From Bipolaris cookei (lineage: Eukaryota > Ascomycota > Dothideomycetes > Pleosporales > Pleosporaceae), in assembly GCA_002286855.1 (NCBI GenBank), contig NRSV01000002.1:492152-556151 (forward strand): 64,000 bases of DNA, written 5' to 3'. Within the stretch, counting starts at the first letter, position 1. Each line of letters begins with the position of its first letter. Of the stretch, positions 45,047 to 57,283 are shown piece after piece. A program made the position numbers and the translations under genes. The notes under the pieces are model-generated. The model searched no databases. It had not been told where the DNA came from and saw nothing but the letters and a program-made list of their open reading frames with translations.

Positions 45047-45770
45047 GGATCAGGGTCAGGCCCTGCCGAGCAATAGCTTAAGTGTCCCAGCAGGATTGCC
45101 TAGCGCAACAATGGAGACATTTTACCTGCATTTTAGTGACAGCCAACAGGCGCGTCGAAAAGCCGAGGCGCGATCGCCAGTCAGACGAAGCCATGTGTTG
45201 AGAGATGTGAAGGAGATGAGTATCACGCAGCAGAAGGGAGACGGTAGTAGTATTAAGTAGTTGTAGTAGTTGTAGTAGTTGTAGTAGTTGTAGGAATCGT
45301 AGGAGTAATAGCACAGTATTAGTAGCGGTGGCAGGCATGAGATGGGCCGAACAAGGGCATCAATGATACCCAACTGTGTGCTGCTGGGACCCGCAGAGAC
45401 CGAGCGGTGTAGGCAGCGCAACCTTGATTGCGAGTGAATGTCCAGCCATGGCGCCGCAAACGAGTGTCAGGATGAATACAAGGCGTCTCGTCCTGCGGCA
45501 GGCGGACGGGCCGGCCGTGCTGGAGCTGGGGTGTATGCATGTGTGCGCGTGGGTGAATGAATCGTTTCTAAGGTTACGTCAGAGCCCCGGCGCAACCGCG
45601 GCCTTGGGCGACTAGGCCCAAAGCGCAGAGTCCCAAGCCACCACGGCCAGCACAGTCGTAGCCGCATCCGCTCCCACGACACTTTGACAAGCTGTAACGG
45701 CTTGGAGTACATGTAAACTCGGCTGCTCCGCTGCTTCCCGGCTGCGCGCCTGTGCCCCCTCCTCGACACC
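45047..45770. other. Divergent promoter region
   Basis: Shared upstream region of the kinase (minus) and SYP1 (plus) genes. A microsatellite lies at 45257-45292. No further gene seen. Confidence 0.5.
45257..45292. repeat. Tandem repeat, four GTAGTTGTA units
   Basis: Four perfect copies of a nine-mer within the divergent promoter. Copy number probably varies between strains. Confidence 0.85.
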
Positions 45771-48696
45771 ATGGAGCTCCAACGCAAAGAATACCCAGCA
45801 TTGTTGGTGAGAGCACTCCCCCAAGGCCCGTCAGGCCCCAAGCATCCGCTCACTCGATCCGCAGACATCGCTCTCTCCCGCGCAAGCCGTGGCGGTACTC
45901 GACAGTCGCATCAAGCATGTAGGCCAATTGAACACGCACATCGCCGACTGGCTGCAGGTGGGTTGGGCCCAGGCTACCCGCACACTACTCACGACTCACC
46001 ACAAACCCAGGAACGCCGTCGCGTGGAAGAGCAGTATGTCCAAGGCCTGCGCAAGCTCGCAAACAGACACCCTCCCGACGACTCGTCAGACCTCGGGTAC
46101 GCCTCCCCACGATCCGCACCTCTGCGCATGAATTGACCGCCAGGCAGCATCTTTGCGACTCCATGGGAGAAGATCGTCATCGCGACCGAGGCTGTCGCCC
46201 ACTCCCACGCCCACCTCGCCGCCAAGATCGAGGCTGACGTCGAGCGACCCCTCCGCGACTTCACCAGCACCAACCGCGAAATCCAGGCCATGGCCAACAT
46301 CCAGGGCAACCTCGCGGCCATCGCCAAGGACATTGACTTGGCCCAGAAGAAGCAGGCCAAACTTCGTGATAAGGGATCAAAGGCTAAAGCGTCTGCCGTT
46401 GCCGACGCCATGCAGGACATTGAAAAGGCCGAGTTGCAGTGGGACTCGCAGGCGCCCTACGTTTTTGAGCAGCTACAGGCCATTGACGAAACCCGGCTGA
46501 ACCACCTCCGCGATGTTCTTACCCAGTTCCAGACGCACGAGGTGGACCAGGTCGAGCGCAGCAGGTCCACGGCTGAGGAGACCCTCAATGCCATGCTCAA
46601 CATCGAAACCGCTGACGAGATTCAAACGTGGGCGCTGAGGATGCGCAGTGGTGATGCCCGTCCTCCTTCGCGGAAACCGAGTAATACTCCAACACCAGCA
46701 AGAAGCTTGGCACCACCTGCCTTGCCATCCTCCCCTACTGGAGCAGACGATAACAGGAGCCAGAAGAGCGCATCGGCGCCAGACAAACAAAGCTCAAACC
46801 CTCTGAAGCGAATCGGCACAGTTCTGGGCCGACGGAGACAGAGCACGCACCCATACGGACGCGCGGCGTCACCAGATCGGAAATCATCAGCAAACATCGG
46901 TTCGGCCTTTAGTGGATTTGGCAAGGGCAAATCGAAAGACCGCGACAACCAGATCTCTACTCTGCCTCCAATGGCCGAACGTCCAACATCACCGTTGAGG
47001 AACTCTCAACGACCCAGCACTTCCCAAGAATCGGATTCTCCGAACCTCACCCAACAAACCAGTTCCGAGCCCGCTCCTAACGGCACCATTCCCAAGTCAT
47101 CTGATGCGGAGAAAGAAACAGAGGCTCCAACTGCTGTCAATGGAACGTCATCTGTACAAGAGCCGATACCGGAGCTCAATGAGCCTGTGCCAACACCCAC
47201 CGCCACGGAAACACATACAGAACCAGGGAAAGACGCCGAAGGTTATTCTGTACCACCATCTGCTCTTGATGCCATCACTGAGGCAGAAAGGGAGGCTGGA
47301 TTGTATGTACAACATGCATTTGAGAGGCCATTACGGAGCTGACAAAGACTAGTCTGCAAAGCGAAGGAAACCCAACTCCTCAATTCAAGCTCGATATTAG
47401 AAACGCTCCAATCCAAGAAGAGGATGGCGATGCTGATGCAGCTACCGCGAACCTCGTCAACACGCTGCGTGCAGTAAGTACCTCTGGATGCCAAACCGAC
47501 CAGCACTAACGTCAGTGCAGCAGGCCGCACAACCCAAGCGATCAAGCACACTGCGAGGGCGACGAGATGTCCGCAACACGATTTTTGTCCCCAGTCCAGC
47601 ATCACCAGAACTTCAAAGCATAGGTGAAGTGCCACCACTTTCGGGCGGTGATTCCGCCCCAGCTTCTGGACCTACCTCTGCAACCTTTGCCCCGCCTGTT
47701 CCGCCACCACAGCCTTCGTCTCCAGCATTCAAACCCCCGCATCGGTCGTTGTTGTCGGATGACCATGCCCACTCAGATACCCAGTCCATTCGATCGGGCC
47801 GATCGCTAAGTAGCTCCGCTAGCACCACGGTAAAGCATCCGGACCTGCATGAACCGGGGCTCAATGCGTCACTAGTGGAGACTGTCAGCGCTTGGTTTGA
47901 GCAGGGTAATGTCACCAAGGCAATGGTAATTGGGCAAGTTGCGCTTGCATACAATCCTATTGATATTTTGGCCGGCCCCTTTGGCACAGAGAGTATACGA
48001 TTAGACAACTTTTCTGTGCTTGAAAAGGTAGCACCCAACCCTGCCTTCATAGAGCAGGCACCAGATAACCCAGGCAACTATACTGTGGACCTGTCAAAGA
48101 TTACAAAGACTTCCGTAGCCTTCCACTACCAACTCCACATCGAAGACAGCAACATTGCCTCTCTCCCCCCAATCATTCTCTCCCCAGTATGGAAGCCAGA
48201 ACCCACACAAATGTCCGTCCTCCTCAACTACTCGCTTAACCCCAAATTCGAGCTCGGCTCCGCAACAAGCATCACGGCCCGCAACCTCGTCCTCGTCATC
48301 CGCCTCGAACCCGGCTCAAAAACTACCGCCTGCCAATCCAAACCCACCGGCACCTTCTCCAGAGACAAAGCCCTCATCTACTGGCGCCTCGGCGACGTAA
48401 CCCTCTCTAAAGACGCAGCCGCACACGCCGTCCGCGCCCGCTTCTTCACCGATGGCCAGGCTAACCCGGGCAATACCGAGGCCCGCTGGGAAATCAGCGA
48501 CGAGCAGTGTCTGGCCATGGGAAGCGGTCTCAATGTTAGTATGAGTCAGAGTGTTTCGCCCAAGAAGGATGATGTCGAGGATGATCCGTTTGCGGATATT
48601 GATGAGAGCGAGAATGTACCTGCTAGTCCGGTTGTCGAGTGGAAACCTGTGGCCGCGGTTAAGAAGATTATGAGTGGGACTTATTTGGGGGTTTGA
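45771..48696 (+). CDS. SYP1: Endocytic adaptor Syp1 (F-BAR plus mu-homology domain)
   Basis: Six exons: 45771-45806, 45865-45957, 46011-46096, 46148-47302, 47353-47473 and 47521-48696, giving 888 aa. The F-BAR part (~1-260) starts MELQRKEYPALL-TSLSPAQAVAVL and continues with ADWLQ-ERRRVEEQYVQGLRKLA and IEADVERPLRDF. A disordered Ser/Pro-rich linker (~265-550) follows. After GRRDVRNTIFVP comes the muHD (~590-888) with VETVSAWFEQGNVTKAMVIGQ and KALIYWRLGDVTL. The yeast homologue arrives early at clathrin-coated pits and helps recruit cargo; human relatives are FCHO/SGIP1. All five introns are 47-58 bp and frame-consistent. Exon 1 encodes just 12 residues. Confidence 0.94.
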
Positions 48697-49962
48697 GCGG
48701 AGTATAGAGTGGAAGGGTGTAGAGGAAGTGTAAGGGGGATAAGGGGCGGTAATTGAAGTAATCAGGAGAGATAGAGATAACTGGCTAGTTGAGATGAGGA
48801 GTGAAAGATAAAGAGTCTGTGTATATTGGTCTGTTGATAGAGCTGATGGCCTGAGGTTTTTTTTTGTTCTTTGGTTTTTTTTCCATAGCGTAACGTTTAA
48901 CCGGACTTGAGAGGTCTGTCATATGTTTGTGTGTGCGTGTGTGTATTTAGTTCCTCTCTCCTTCTTTCGATTTCTGCTGTTTCTTTTGTTTGATTTCTTT
49001 TTTTGACTTCGATGTATATAGGTTTTCTAGGTGGAATTAAGATTGAAAATATTGAGATGTGAAAGCTAGGGCTTTCACTTGTGTTTCATGTGTTTATTGC
49101 AAGAAAGATTCGTATCATAAGTTTCCAAGATCATTTGGATTAGAACTTGTTACATGTTGTCGGAATCAATTAGGACTCGAACGAGTCCTACTGATAAGCG
49201 AAACTGATTGGTTGACACGAGCAGTCGCAGGGACGTCGCTGTCCCCGCTGCTTACCGGATCGTGCGTCTGCGTCCGTGCGCGCAGGCGCTGTAAGTACTG
49301 GACACGATAGCACATACAGACAATCAATCCGCTTCCTCACCATAGTATTGCAGCTGCAAGTTGATTCACCCCGTGATCCCTTTATCGTGCCAACACATGT
49401 TACTTCGCTATGCTTTGAAACTAGTTGTGTACTCTTCTTCGAGTCTTGGACCAATGTCTCCCTTGAAGTTGGAAAGGGGGGGGGAACAAGTGAGGGATTG
49501 GATTTAGATATCCTAGAGAAACCAGAAAATAAAAAGTCATTGGCAATATAGGAGCCAAAAGATCTTGTACCTACCGCATATCTAAACGATTCACATCTCG
49601 TGATTAGTACATAGTTCTCCGAGTGCATTCAAAGTTTCCGGTATCCCAGGATCACCATTCTAGTCGCATATGGGCTCTGGCGGAAAACAGGTAAAAAGGG
49701 ATCCAGAATCTCTTTGCAGTAGGGTATTCGGGCGCTGCATATAAACATCACTTACTAAGCTGCTGTTGAAAAGAAAGAGTTATATTAATACATAGATCCC
49801 CAAAAGATACTATCAGAGGTTATGAGTATAACTTACATTTTGGAATGAAGAAGCTCCGTATATCAGATGTCCGGTCCTTTTCTCTGAGCAAATAAAAACG
49901 CCTCTAACACCGTACGCTGTGGTGGCTTGATCAGATCATCTGACGTCTCGTCCAGACCGCGA
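48697..49962. other. Intergenic between convergent genes
   Basis: 3' flanks of SYP1 and PRP3. T-rich runs lie near 48860-49000. A short perfect hairpin (8-bp arms AGGACTCG, two-base loop) lies at 49174-49191. No gene. Confidence 0.5.
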
Positions 49963-51501
49963 TCATTCGATACTCTTAGCAAGCGCCCATAAGCTGTCGA
50001 GCTTGGCGCGGCCAAGTGTCTCACGAGCTTCACCAGCGGTTTCGCATACCCTTGAGCCCCATTTTCGAAAAGATCGCTCCTTGATCTCGCCCTCAAAGAT
50101 GAGCGTACACTTGTTGGACGAGTGGTCCTTTATATCCCCAGTGTCGGTGAGCGGCCTCAGCCATTGCGGATCTGAGGCTTGCTTCTCCACCTGGTTTTCT
50201 GTGGGTGGTCCATTCTCGTGCCATTTGATGCGTTGCAGCATGAGCTTCTTGTACTTGTTAATTGCATACGCGCCTCCTTCGACTACAACCAGATTCAGGT
50301 CGGGATTGAACAGTGTAATTCCAGTGAGGGCATATTCCTTGGCGTTGCTGTCGATCTGGAAGCGGTGCTTGCCATATGCCAGAGTATTGATTTTGAAGAC
50401 ACACATATATAGTCCCTTTTGCGCATCCTTTTCTTGGTTCGCAGCAAGCTTCGCTTGTCTTTCTTCTTTGGTCAACTTGCGCTCTTCATTTGCTGTAATA
50501 TGATCATCATGACGCTGCTGGATCTGCGATTCGACGAGCATCTCAACAGCCGTGGGATCCGCAATAGCCTGCTCTCCCATGACACGCATCATGTTTCCGC
50601 GCTTAACCTTTGGTGGTGGTGGCGGTTCAAGACCAAGACGAATTTTAGCCTGATGTTCTTTGAGGTCTGCAGCACGGCGCATTCTGCGTAGCTTCTGTGT
50701 TTCTTTAGTAGTAAGATACATGGGCTTAACTTGGACTAGGCGCTGATCTTGGGGCGCTTTGAGTAGTGGTGGATGCTGGACATATAGTGTTATGATGGAA
50801 TCATCAGTGTCAACTTTGATTTTGGACGGGTCGTCGATGCAATCGTAGTTGGGCTCGGCTAGGATACCCTCGTCCCACCATTCGATATCCGGAGGGGGCT
50901 GAACCAGGAAGCCGCGTTCGCTGTTTTCATCAAGGCCAGCGCGGCGGGCTTGGATGGCGAGTGTTTTTTTAATCTCCTCGAGTCGCCGTTGTGCGCGCAG
51001 CTTCGAGGCCTGGTCGAGGTACTTTCCGTGTTCGTTGAACGAGAGGACACGGGGGCCCCTCTTCTTGGCAAGGGCAGTACTCTTGGGGTCAAAGTACGGG
51101 TTCTCGAGCTCTTCGTCTTGCGGTTGTTTTTGGCTCATCACAGCCGCCTTGGGTTTTGCATCAACCTTGGGTGTTTCCGAGCGACGGTTGCCCAGGGTTG
51201 TCGCAAAGCGTGGGCCTGTGGAATCGGGGGCGGGGGGTTTGGCTGCTGCTGAGCCCGCCTTCAGTGCCTCCATCCTCGCCTTCATGGCTGCCAATTTGTC
51301 CTGAACCGTATCGCTTGCCCCAGCCATTGGCGGTGGGGGGGTTGGAGAGGCAGTGGGCTTCGCGAATCGGGCTGCAATTTCGGCGGCCTTTGCTTTAGCT
51401 CTAGCCTTTGCGGCTTCGACAGCATCTGATGGTTTCGGGCGCTTCACATCGCTATTCGGGCCCTGCCCCTCGGGATAGGGGCGTTTCTCGGCCATAGTCA
51501 T
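49963..51501 (-). CDS. PRP3: U4/U6 snRNP protein Prp3
   Basis: Single exon of 512 aa from ATG 51501; the frame is open further upstream but only through a GTG. The N-terminal ~130 residues are Ala/Lys/Pro-rich. The PRP3 domain begins near NPYFDP and LSFNEHGKYLDQASKLRAQ, with GFLVQPPPDIEWWDEGIL and QHPPLLKAP. KPMYLTTKETQKLRRMRR is highly typical. The C-terminal DUF1115-like domain holds GLYMCVFKINTLAYGKHRFQ, NLVVVEGGAYAINKYKKLML and WHENG. Prp3 is a component of the U4/U6 and U4/U6.U5 tri-snRNP, required for pre-mRNA splicing in the nucleus. The gene is divergent with RPA190, with 391 bp between the two start codons. Confidence 0.95.
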   Translation of the reverse strand: MTMAEKRPYPEGQGPNSDVKRPKPSDAVEAAKARAKAKAAEIAARFAKPTASPTPPPPMAGASDTVQDKLAAMKARMEALKAGSAAAKPPAPDSTGPRFATTLGNRRSETPKVDAKPKAAVMSQKQPQDEELENPYFDPKSTALAKKRGPRVLSFNEHGKYLDQASKLRAQRRLEEIKKTLAIQARRAGLDENSERGFLVQPPPDIEWWDEGILAEPNYDCIDDPSKIKVDTDDSIITLYVQHPPLLKAPQDQRLVQVKPMYLTTKETQKLRRMRRAADLKEHQAKIRLGLEPPPPPKVKRGNMMRVMGEQAIADPTAVEMLVESQIQQRHDDHITANEERKLTKEERQAKLAANQEKDAQKGLYMCVFKINTLAYGKHRFQIDSNAKEYALTGITLFNPDLNLVVVEGGAYAINKYKKLMLQRIKWHENGPPTENQVEKQASDPQWLRPLTDTGDIKDHSSNKCTLIFEGEIKERSFRKWGSRVCETAGEARETLGRAKLDSLWALAKSIE

Positions 51502-51892
51502 GGTGGGTAGTCGTGTGTGTGTGGATGCGGAGTTTCGGGGGAGAGATTCTGTCTGGGAGGCGCAAGGCAGCCGCTGAGTCACTCGTCGGCCCACTTAAAA
51601 CCGGTGAATTGGACTGCTAGATTGGCGCGAAGAAGCACAAAGGGGTGCCTCGAGATGGGTGTTGAGTGGTAATGGTGATGGAAATGGTAGAAGCCAGTGG
51701 CTGCGGAGTGACGCGAAATGCACGCTGCGGCCTGGCTAGGTGTCTTGGCGTGCATGACCGCTAAACCCTGGGCGAACTTTTCTGGTCCCGAAAAAACTCC
51801 CCGCAAGTTTCGCGCTGCTGCGAACATCACCACCACCGCCTTTGCGCGCGCATTGCTTCGAGTACAGGCGCTGCGTGCACTAAGGCGACGCC
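51502..51892. promoter_or_regulatory. Shared divergent promoter of PRP3 and RPA190
   Basis: 391 bp between two divergent start codons. Both promoters and 5' UTRs must lie here. No clear TATA element is seen, as is common for housekeeping genes. Confidence 0.6.
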
Positions 51893-54800
51893 ATGAATAC
51901 CCATCAGCCAACTTCCTCGGCCATTAATGGCATCGAGTTTGGCTTTCTTACTACAAAAGACATCAAGTCGCTCTCTGTGAAGCGCATCACGAACCCAACC
52001 ACATTCGATTCGCTGCTTCACCCAGTGCCAGGTGGTCTGCATGATGCAGCACTCGGTGCTTTCCTCGACAATCCGTGAGCTTCATCCGGCCATTCAAGAC
52101 CCCATTGTCTATACTGACAGTCTCCAAGATGCGGAACATGCGGTCTCACAAACTTCCTGGGCTGCCCTGGCCACTGCGGCCACATCGAACTCCCAGTACC
52201 TGTATACCACCTCACATTCATTGACCAACTGCTGCGACTGCTCCGAGGCAAGTGCGCATACTGCCATCAGCTCAAGTTCGCCCGTGTGCAGGTCAACGAG
52301 TTTGTTTCCAAACTGCGCTTGATAAGATGCGGATTGGTGCAAGAGGCAAACGACATGCACGAGCACATCAACCTTGAAAAGGGCAAGACAAGCAAACGGG
52401 CTGCCGACGATTCCGAAGATGAAGACAACGACCACGATGACATCATCTCACAGCGAAACAGCTATGTGAAGAAGTGCATGAAGCGAGCGGGCATCTCAAA
52501 GCACGATGCCAGGTCGTTGCGTGAAAAGAATGAAGCCATTTCCGACGCGCGCCGCCAGGTAGTCAAGGAATTCTATGCAGAGCTTGTCAAGCGCAGGACC
52601 TGTGGTAACTGCCAGGGCATTAGTCCTACATTCCGTAAAGACCGAGGTATCAAAATTTTCCGAAAGGCGCTTAGCCAGAAAGACAAGACCAAGATGGCCC
52701 AGGCGGAGAAGCGCATCCAAAATCCCCTCGATATTCTAGCCCGGCGAGACGCAAAGGTAAAGAAGCAGCATGTACATGCGGACGAGGGCGTGGCAGACCT
52801 AGACCCCGCCTCCGAAGAAGATGAGGACATCAACATGGAGGACGTACAACAAGCCGATGGCTCGCTCGTAGCCGCAGAGGCACGCATGGCGCGGAAAGCG
52901 AAGACGGACGAAACCTTGGAGGCCGCGCAAGAGTACGTGAACTCGACCGAAGTCAAGGCAGCCATGACTCTGCTCTTCGAAAACGAGTCGGAGATGATGC
53001 GACTGCTTTACAGCCCATATGGATCAAAGTCCCTGGTGGATGTGAGCGCCGATATGTTCTTCACCCAAGCTGTAATTGTCCCTCCCAACAAGTTCAGGCC
53101 TGAAGACAAGACGGGCGACTCTATTGCTGAGTCGTCCAAGAACAAGCTCTACAAGGGCATTCTGGAGGCTTGTGAAAGCATCCGCCAGATTAGCCAGGAG
53201 ATGCAGGGCAAGTCCAACGAGCTAGGTTACAGACAACGAAACTTTGATGACATGCAGACTCAATTTGTGAACTTACAGGGCGCTGTGAACGCCCTCATAG
53301 ATCGCGATGCCAACCCCGTACAAGGCCGTAGTGCGGTGACCAACGCCGATGGTATCAAACAAGGTCTCGAGAAGAAGGAGGGTCTTTTCCGGAAGAACAT
53401 GATGGGCAAGCGTGTCAATTTTGCTGCACGAAGTGTCATTTCACCCGACCCGAACATCGAAACCAACGAGATTGGTGTCCCCCCAGTATTTGCCGTTAAA
53501 CTCACTTACCCTGAGCCTGTTACCAACCACAACTTTTACGACCTCAAGGAAGCAGTACTCAATGGTCCAGACAAGTGGCCTGGAGCGCACGCCATCGAGA
53601 ACGAATTCGGCCAAATCATTTCGCTGAAGAAGAAGAATTACGAAGAGCGATTAGCCTTGGCCAACCAGCTACTTGCCCCATCTAATTCCTACTCCAATGG
53701 TGCCAAGAACAAGAAAGTGCATCGCCACCTCAACAACGGTGATGTGGTGATTATGAATCGACAACCGACGCTGCACAAGCCTTCTATGATGGCACACCGA
53801 GCACGTGTCTTGCCAGGAGAGAAGACGATTCGCATGCACTACGCCAATTGTAATACCTACAACGCCGATTTTGACGGTGACGAGATGAACATGCATTTCC
53901 CTCAGAATGAGCTTGCTCGCGCGGAGGCCATGACTATCGCGGACACTGATCACCAGTATCTGTCTGCAACCGCTGGAAAACCTTTGCGAGGTCTGATCCA
54001 AGATCATATTTCCATGGGAGTTTGGCTGTCCAACAAAGACACCTTCTTTACGAGAGACCAATACCACCAGCTACTCTATTCTTGCTTGAGGCCAGAGGAT
54101 GGTCACACGACCTCGGGCAGGCTTGAGACTGTTGTGCCAGCTATCCTGAAGCCTCAACCAATGTGGACGGGTAAACAGATCATCACAACCGTCTTGAAGA
54201 ATATCAAACCAGCAGAATACCAGGATCTCACACTTTCGTCCAAGTCATCCACAAACGGCAAACTGTGGGGTGCACACTCCGAAGAGCAGTTCGTCATAGT
54301 CAAGGATGGTGCGCTTTTGACTGGCATCATGGACAAGGGTCAGATTGGACCTGCTGCTGGCGGTCTGATCAACGGCATCTACGAGGCATATGGTGAGACT
54401 ATAGCTGGAAGGGCCTTGAGTATCATTGGACGGTTACTTACCAAGATGCTACACATCCGTGCATTCTCTTGTGGTGTTGAGGATCTTATCCTTACCGAAC
54501 AAGGGGAGGAAGCAAGACTGGAAGAGCTCCGAAAAGCAGAAAAGATTGGATTCGAAGTAGCGTCCAAATATGTTACTTTAAACGCCGAAAAAATCGACCC
54601 TACCAACCCAGAGCTACGGCGACGACTTGAAGCAGTTTTGCGAGATGACACCAAGCAACACGGTCTCGATCTTCTCACGAACACTGCAAACAGCAAGATC
54701 TCTTCGGCGGTCACTGCGGCCGTTCTTCCTGACAAGCTCATCAAGGCGTTCCCCAAGAATCAAATGCAGGCCATGACAGGTTCTGGTGCCAAGGGTAGCA

Positions 54801-57283
54801 TGGTCAACGCAAACCAAATTTCGTGCAATCTTGGCCAGCAAGTTCTTGAGGGCCGAAGAGTTCCCGTCATGATCAGTGGCAAAACGCTGCCGTGCTTCAA
54901 GCCCTTTGAAACCAGCGTCCGTGCTGGTGGTTACATTGTCAATCGTTTCTTGACTGGTGTCCGACCACAAGAATACTACTTCCATATGATGGCTGGTCGA
55001 GAAGGTCTTATTGATACCGCTGTTAAGACTTCGCGTTCAGGTTACCTGCAACGATGTATCATCAAGGGTATGGAAGGTCTTCGCGTTGAATACGATACCT
55101 CGGTCCGCGATTCAGATGGCTCCATGGTTCAGTTTCTCTATGGAGAGGATGGTCTCGATACGACAAAGCAGAAATATCTTAACGACTTCAAGTTCCAGGC
55201 CCAGAACTTCTACTCTTTGGCTCAAGCCCTTCATACTACAGAGGCCTACCCTCGTGTCTCCAGTGCTGAGGCTGCTGAGCATAACAAGAAGGCTGCGAAG
55301 AAGGCGAGAAAGGGCAATATTGCAGCCATGGACCCCGTCACTGCAGTTTACACGCCCTCACGGCACAGTGGTAGTACTTCTGAAACATTCTTGCAGGCTA
55401 AGCGCGAGTACTGCGATAAAAACCCTGACAAGCTGCTCAAGAACAAGAAGAAGGACGAAGAAGGCGAGATTCTTAAGCGTACCTTTGAGCAGATGCTCGA
55501 TCTTAAATACCTCCGATCGCTGGTTGAACCTGGTGAGGCTGTTGGCGTCGTGGCTGGCCAGTCGATTGGTGAGCCTTCAACACAGATGACGCTGAACACT
55601 TTCCATTTGGCTGGTCACTCTGCAAAGAACGTCACTCTTGGTATCCCTCGTCTACGAGAAATTGTGATGACGGCTAGTGCAAACATCTCCACACCTTCGA
55701 TGCAACTATATCCTCACCCCGAACTGTCAAAAGAGGACTGCGAAAAGTTTGCAAAGAGCATCACACGTCTACCGCTTTCGGCTGTGCTTGACAAGGTCAC
55801 CGTAACAGAGACGTTCGGCGGGGGTACACAGTTCAGTCAGGCGAGAACCTACAAGATTCGTTTAGACTTCTACCCTGCAAAGGAGTACACCAAGGAGTAT
55901 GCTATCAAGGTCCGTGATGTTGCCGAATCGATTGAGCAGAAGTTCTGCCCTCGACTGCAGAAGATGGTTCGCGCCGATCTGAAGAAGAAGGCTGCAAACA
56001 AGTCGCTCTCGACAGCAAGCTCAGCTAGTATTCCCACCATTGGCGAGAAGACTGGTAGAAGTGATGAGGCGACAGTTGAGGAGTCTGAAGAAACTCAAGC
56101 TAATCGAGAAGGCGGTGCTGAAGACGAAGACAGTGATGATGGCGAGGGCGACAATGACAACACTCATGCCAAGGATCGAGGCAGGCGTGAGGACAGCGTA
56201 GCCTATGAAGAGCCAGAGGAGGAAGAGCAAGCCGCCAATGACAGGCTCGACCGGGAGGACGAAATCAGCGAGGACGATGAGACATATGGCGGCAGCCCCA
56301 AGCCCTCGCGCGCTGCCACTCCCGATTCCGAGTCAGACAACGAAGATGACGAGATAATAGTTCCTACCGATGAGGCCTCGGACATTCGCCGTGACCGCAT
56401 TTGCACCAAAAATGCTGATATTTTCGAATTCACTTTCGACGACCGCAAGGGCGCTTTCTGCGAGATCAGTTTTGAGTTCTCAGCTTCCACAGCGAAGCTT
56501 CTCATGCTCCACCACGTCGAGGACGCCGCTAACTTTGCAACCATCCATGTCATTCCTGGCATCACGGCCGCGCAGTTCTCGGCCCAATCGAAGGATATCC
56601 CGGAGAATGTCATCAACACGGAAGGTTCCAATCTCATTGCCATGCGGGAATACGCTCACATCATCGACGTAAACCGCATCTTGACCAACGACATTGTGGC
56701 CATGTTACATCTGTACGGTGTCGAAGCCGCACGTGCTACTATTGTACGCGAAATGCATGCCGTCTTCTCTGGTCACGGTATTAGCGTCGACCAGCGCCAT
56801 CTCAACCTCATTGCCGACACCATGACCAAGGGTGGAGGCTTCTCCCCTTTCAACCGCATCGGCATGAAGGGCAACGTGAGTCCATTCATGAAGATGAGCT
56901 TCGAAACCACTGTCGGTTTCCTTAAGGACGCCGTCCTCGAGCACGACTGGGACGAGCTGAAGAACCCGAGTGCCCGGATTGTCGTTGGCAGACTGAGCAC
57001 AGTGGGTACAGGTGCTTTTGACGTCCTTGCGCCTGTCCGGATCCGCGATCCTCTCAAGCAGGCAGTCGCCGAGGTCAATGATGTTCTCAACGGCGATGTG
57101 CGACAGAAGCGTGATTCGGACTCTGAAAGCGAGGATGAAGAAGAGGAAGAGGAAGATGAGGGTGATGATGGTGGTGTGGAAGTGGAGATGCAGGATATTG
57201 AGATGCAAGATGTGGAGGAGGTGGAGGAGGAGGTTATTCAGGAGGAACCCAAGAAGGAAAAGAAGAAGAGCAAGAAGCACTAG
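51893..57283 (+). CDS. RPA190: RNA polymerase I largest subunit (A190)
   Basis: Two exons, 51893-52074 and 52129-57283, give 1778 aa. The acceptor CCAAG at 52128 was chosen because it makes the zinc-binding clamp read CGTCGLTNFLGCPGHCGHIE. Later features are KRRTCGNCQG (second zinc site), RVNFAARSVISPDPN, NRQPTLHKPSMMAHR and the catalytic loop NADFDGDEMNMHFPQ near residue 641. PSTQMTLNTFHLAG is the trigger-loop region. A Glu/Asp-rich insert (~1360-1490) and an acidic then Lys-rich tail are typical of the Pol I subunit rather than Pol II, as is the lack of a heptad CTD. It transcribes the 35S rDNA in the nucleolus. Confidence 0.96.

Noticed and set aside
45257..45292. CRISPR-like array
   Set aside because: Units are only nine bases with no spacers; it is a microsatellite in a eukaryotic promoter.
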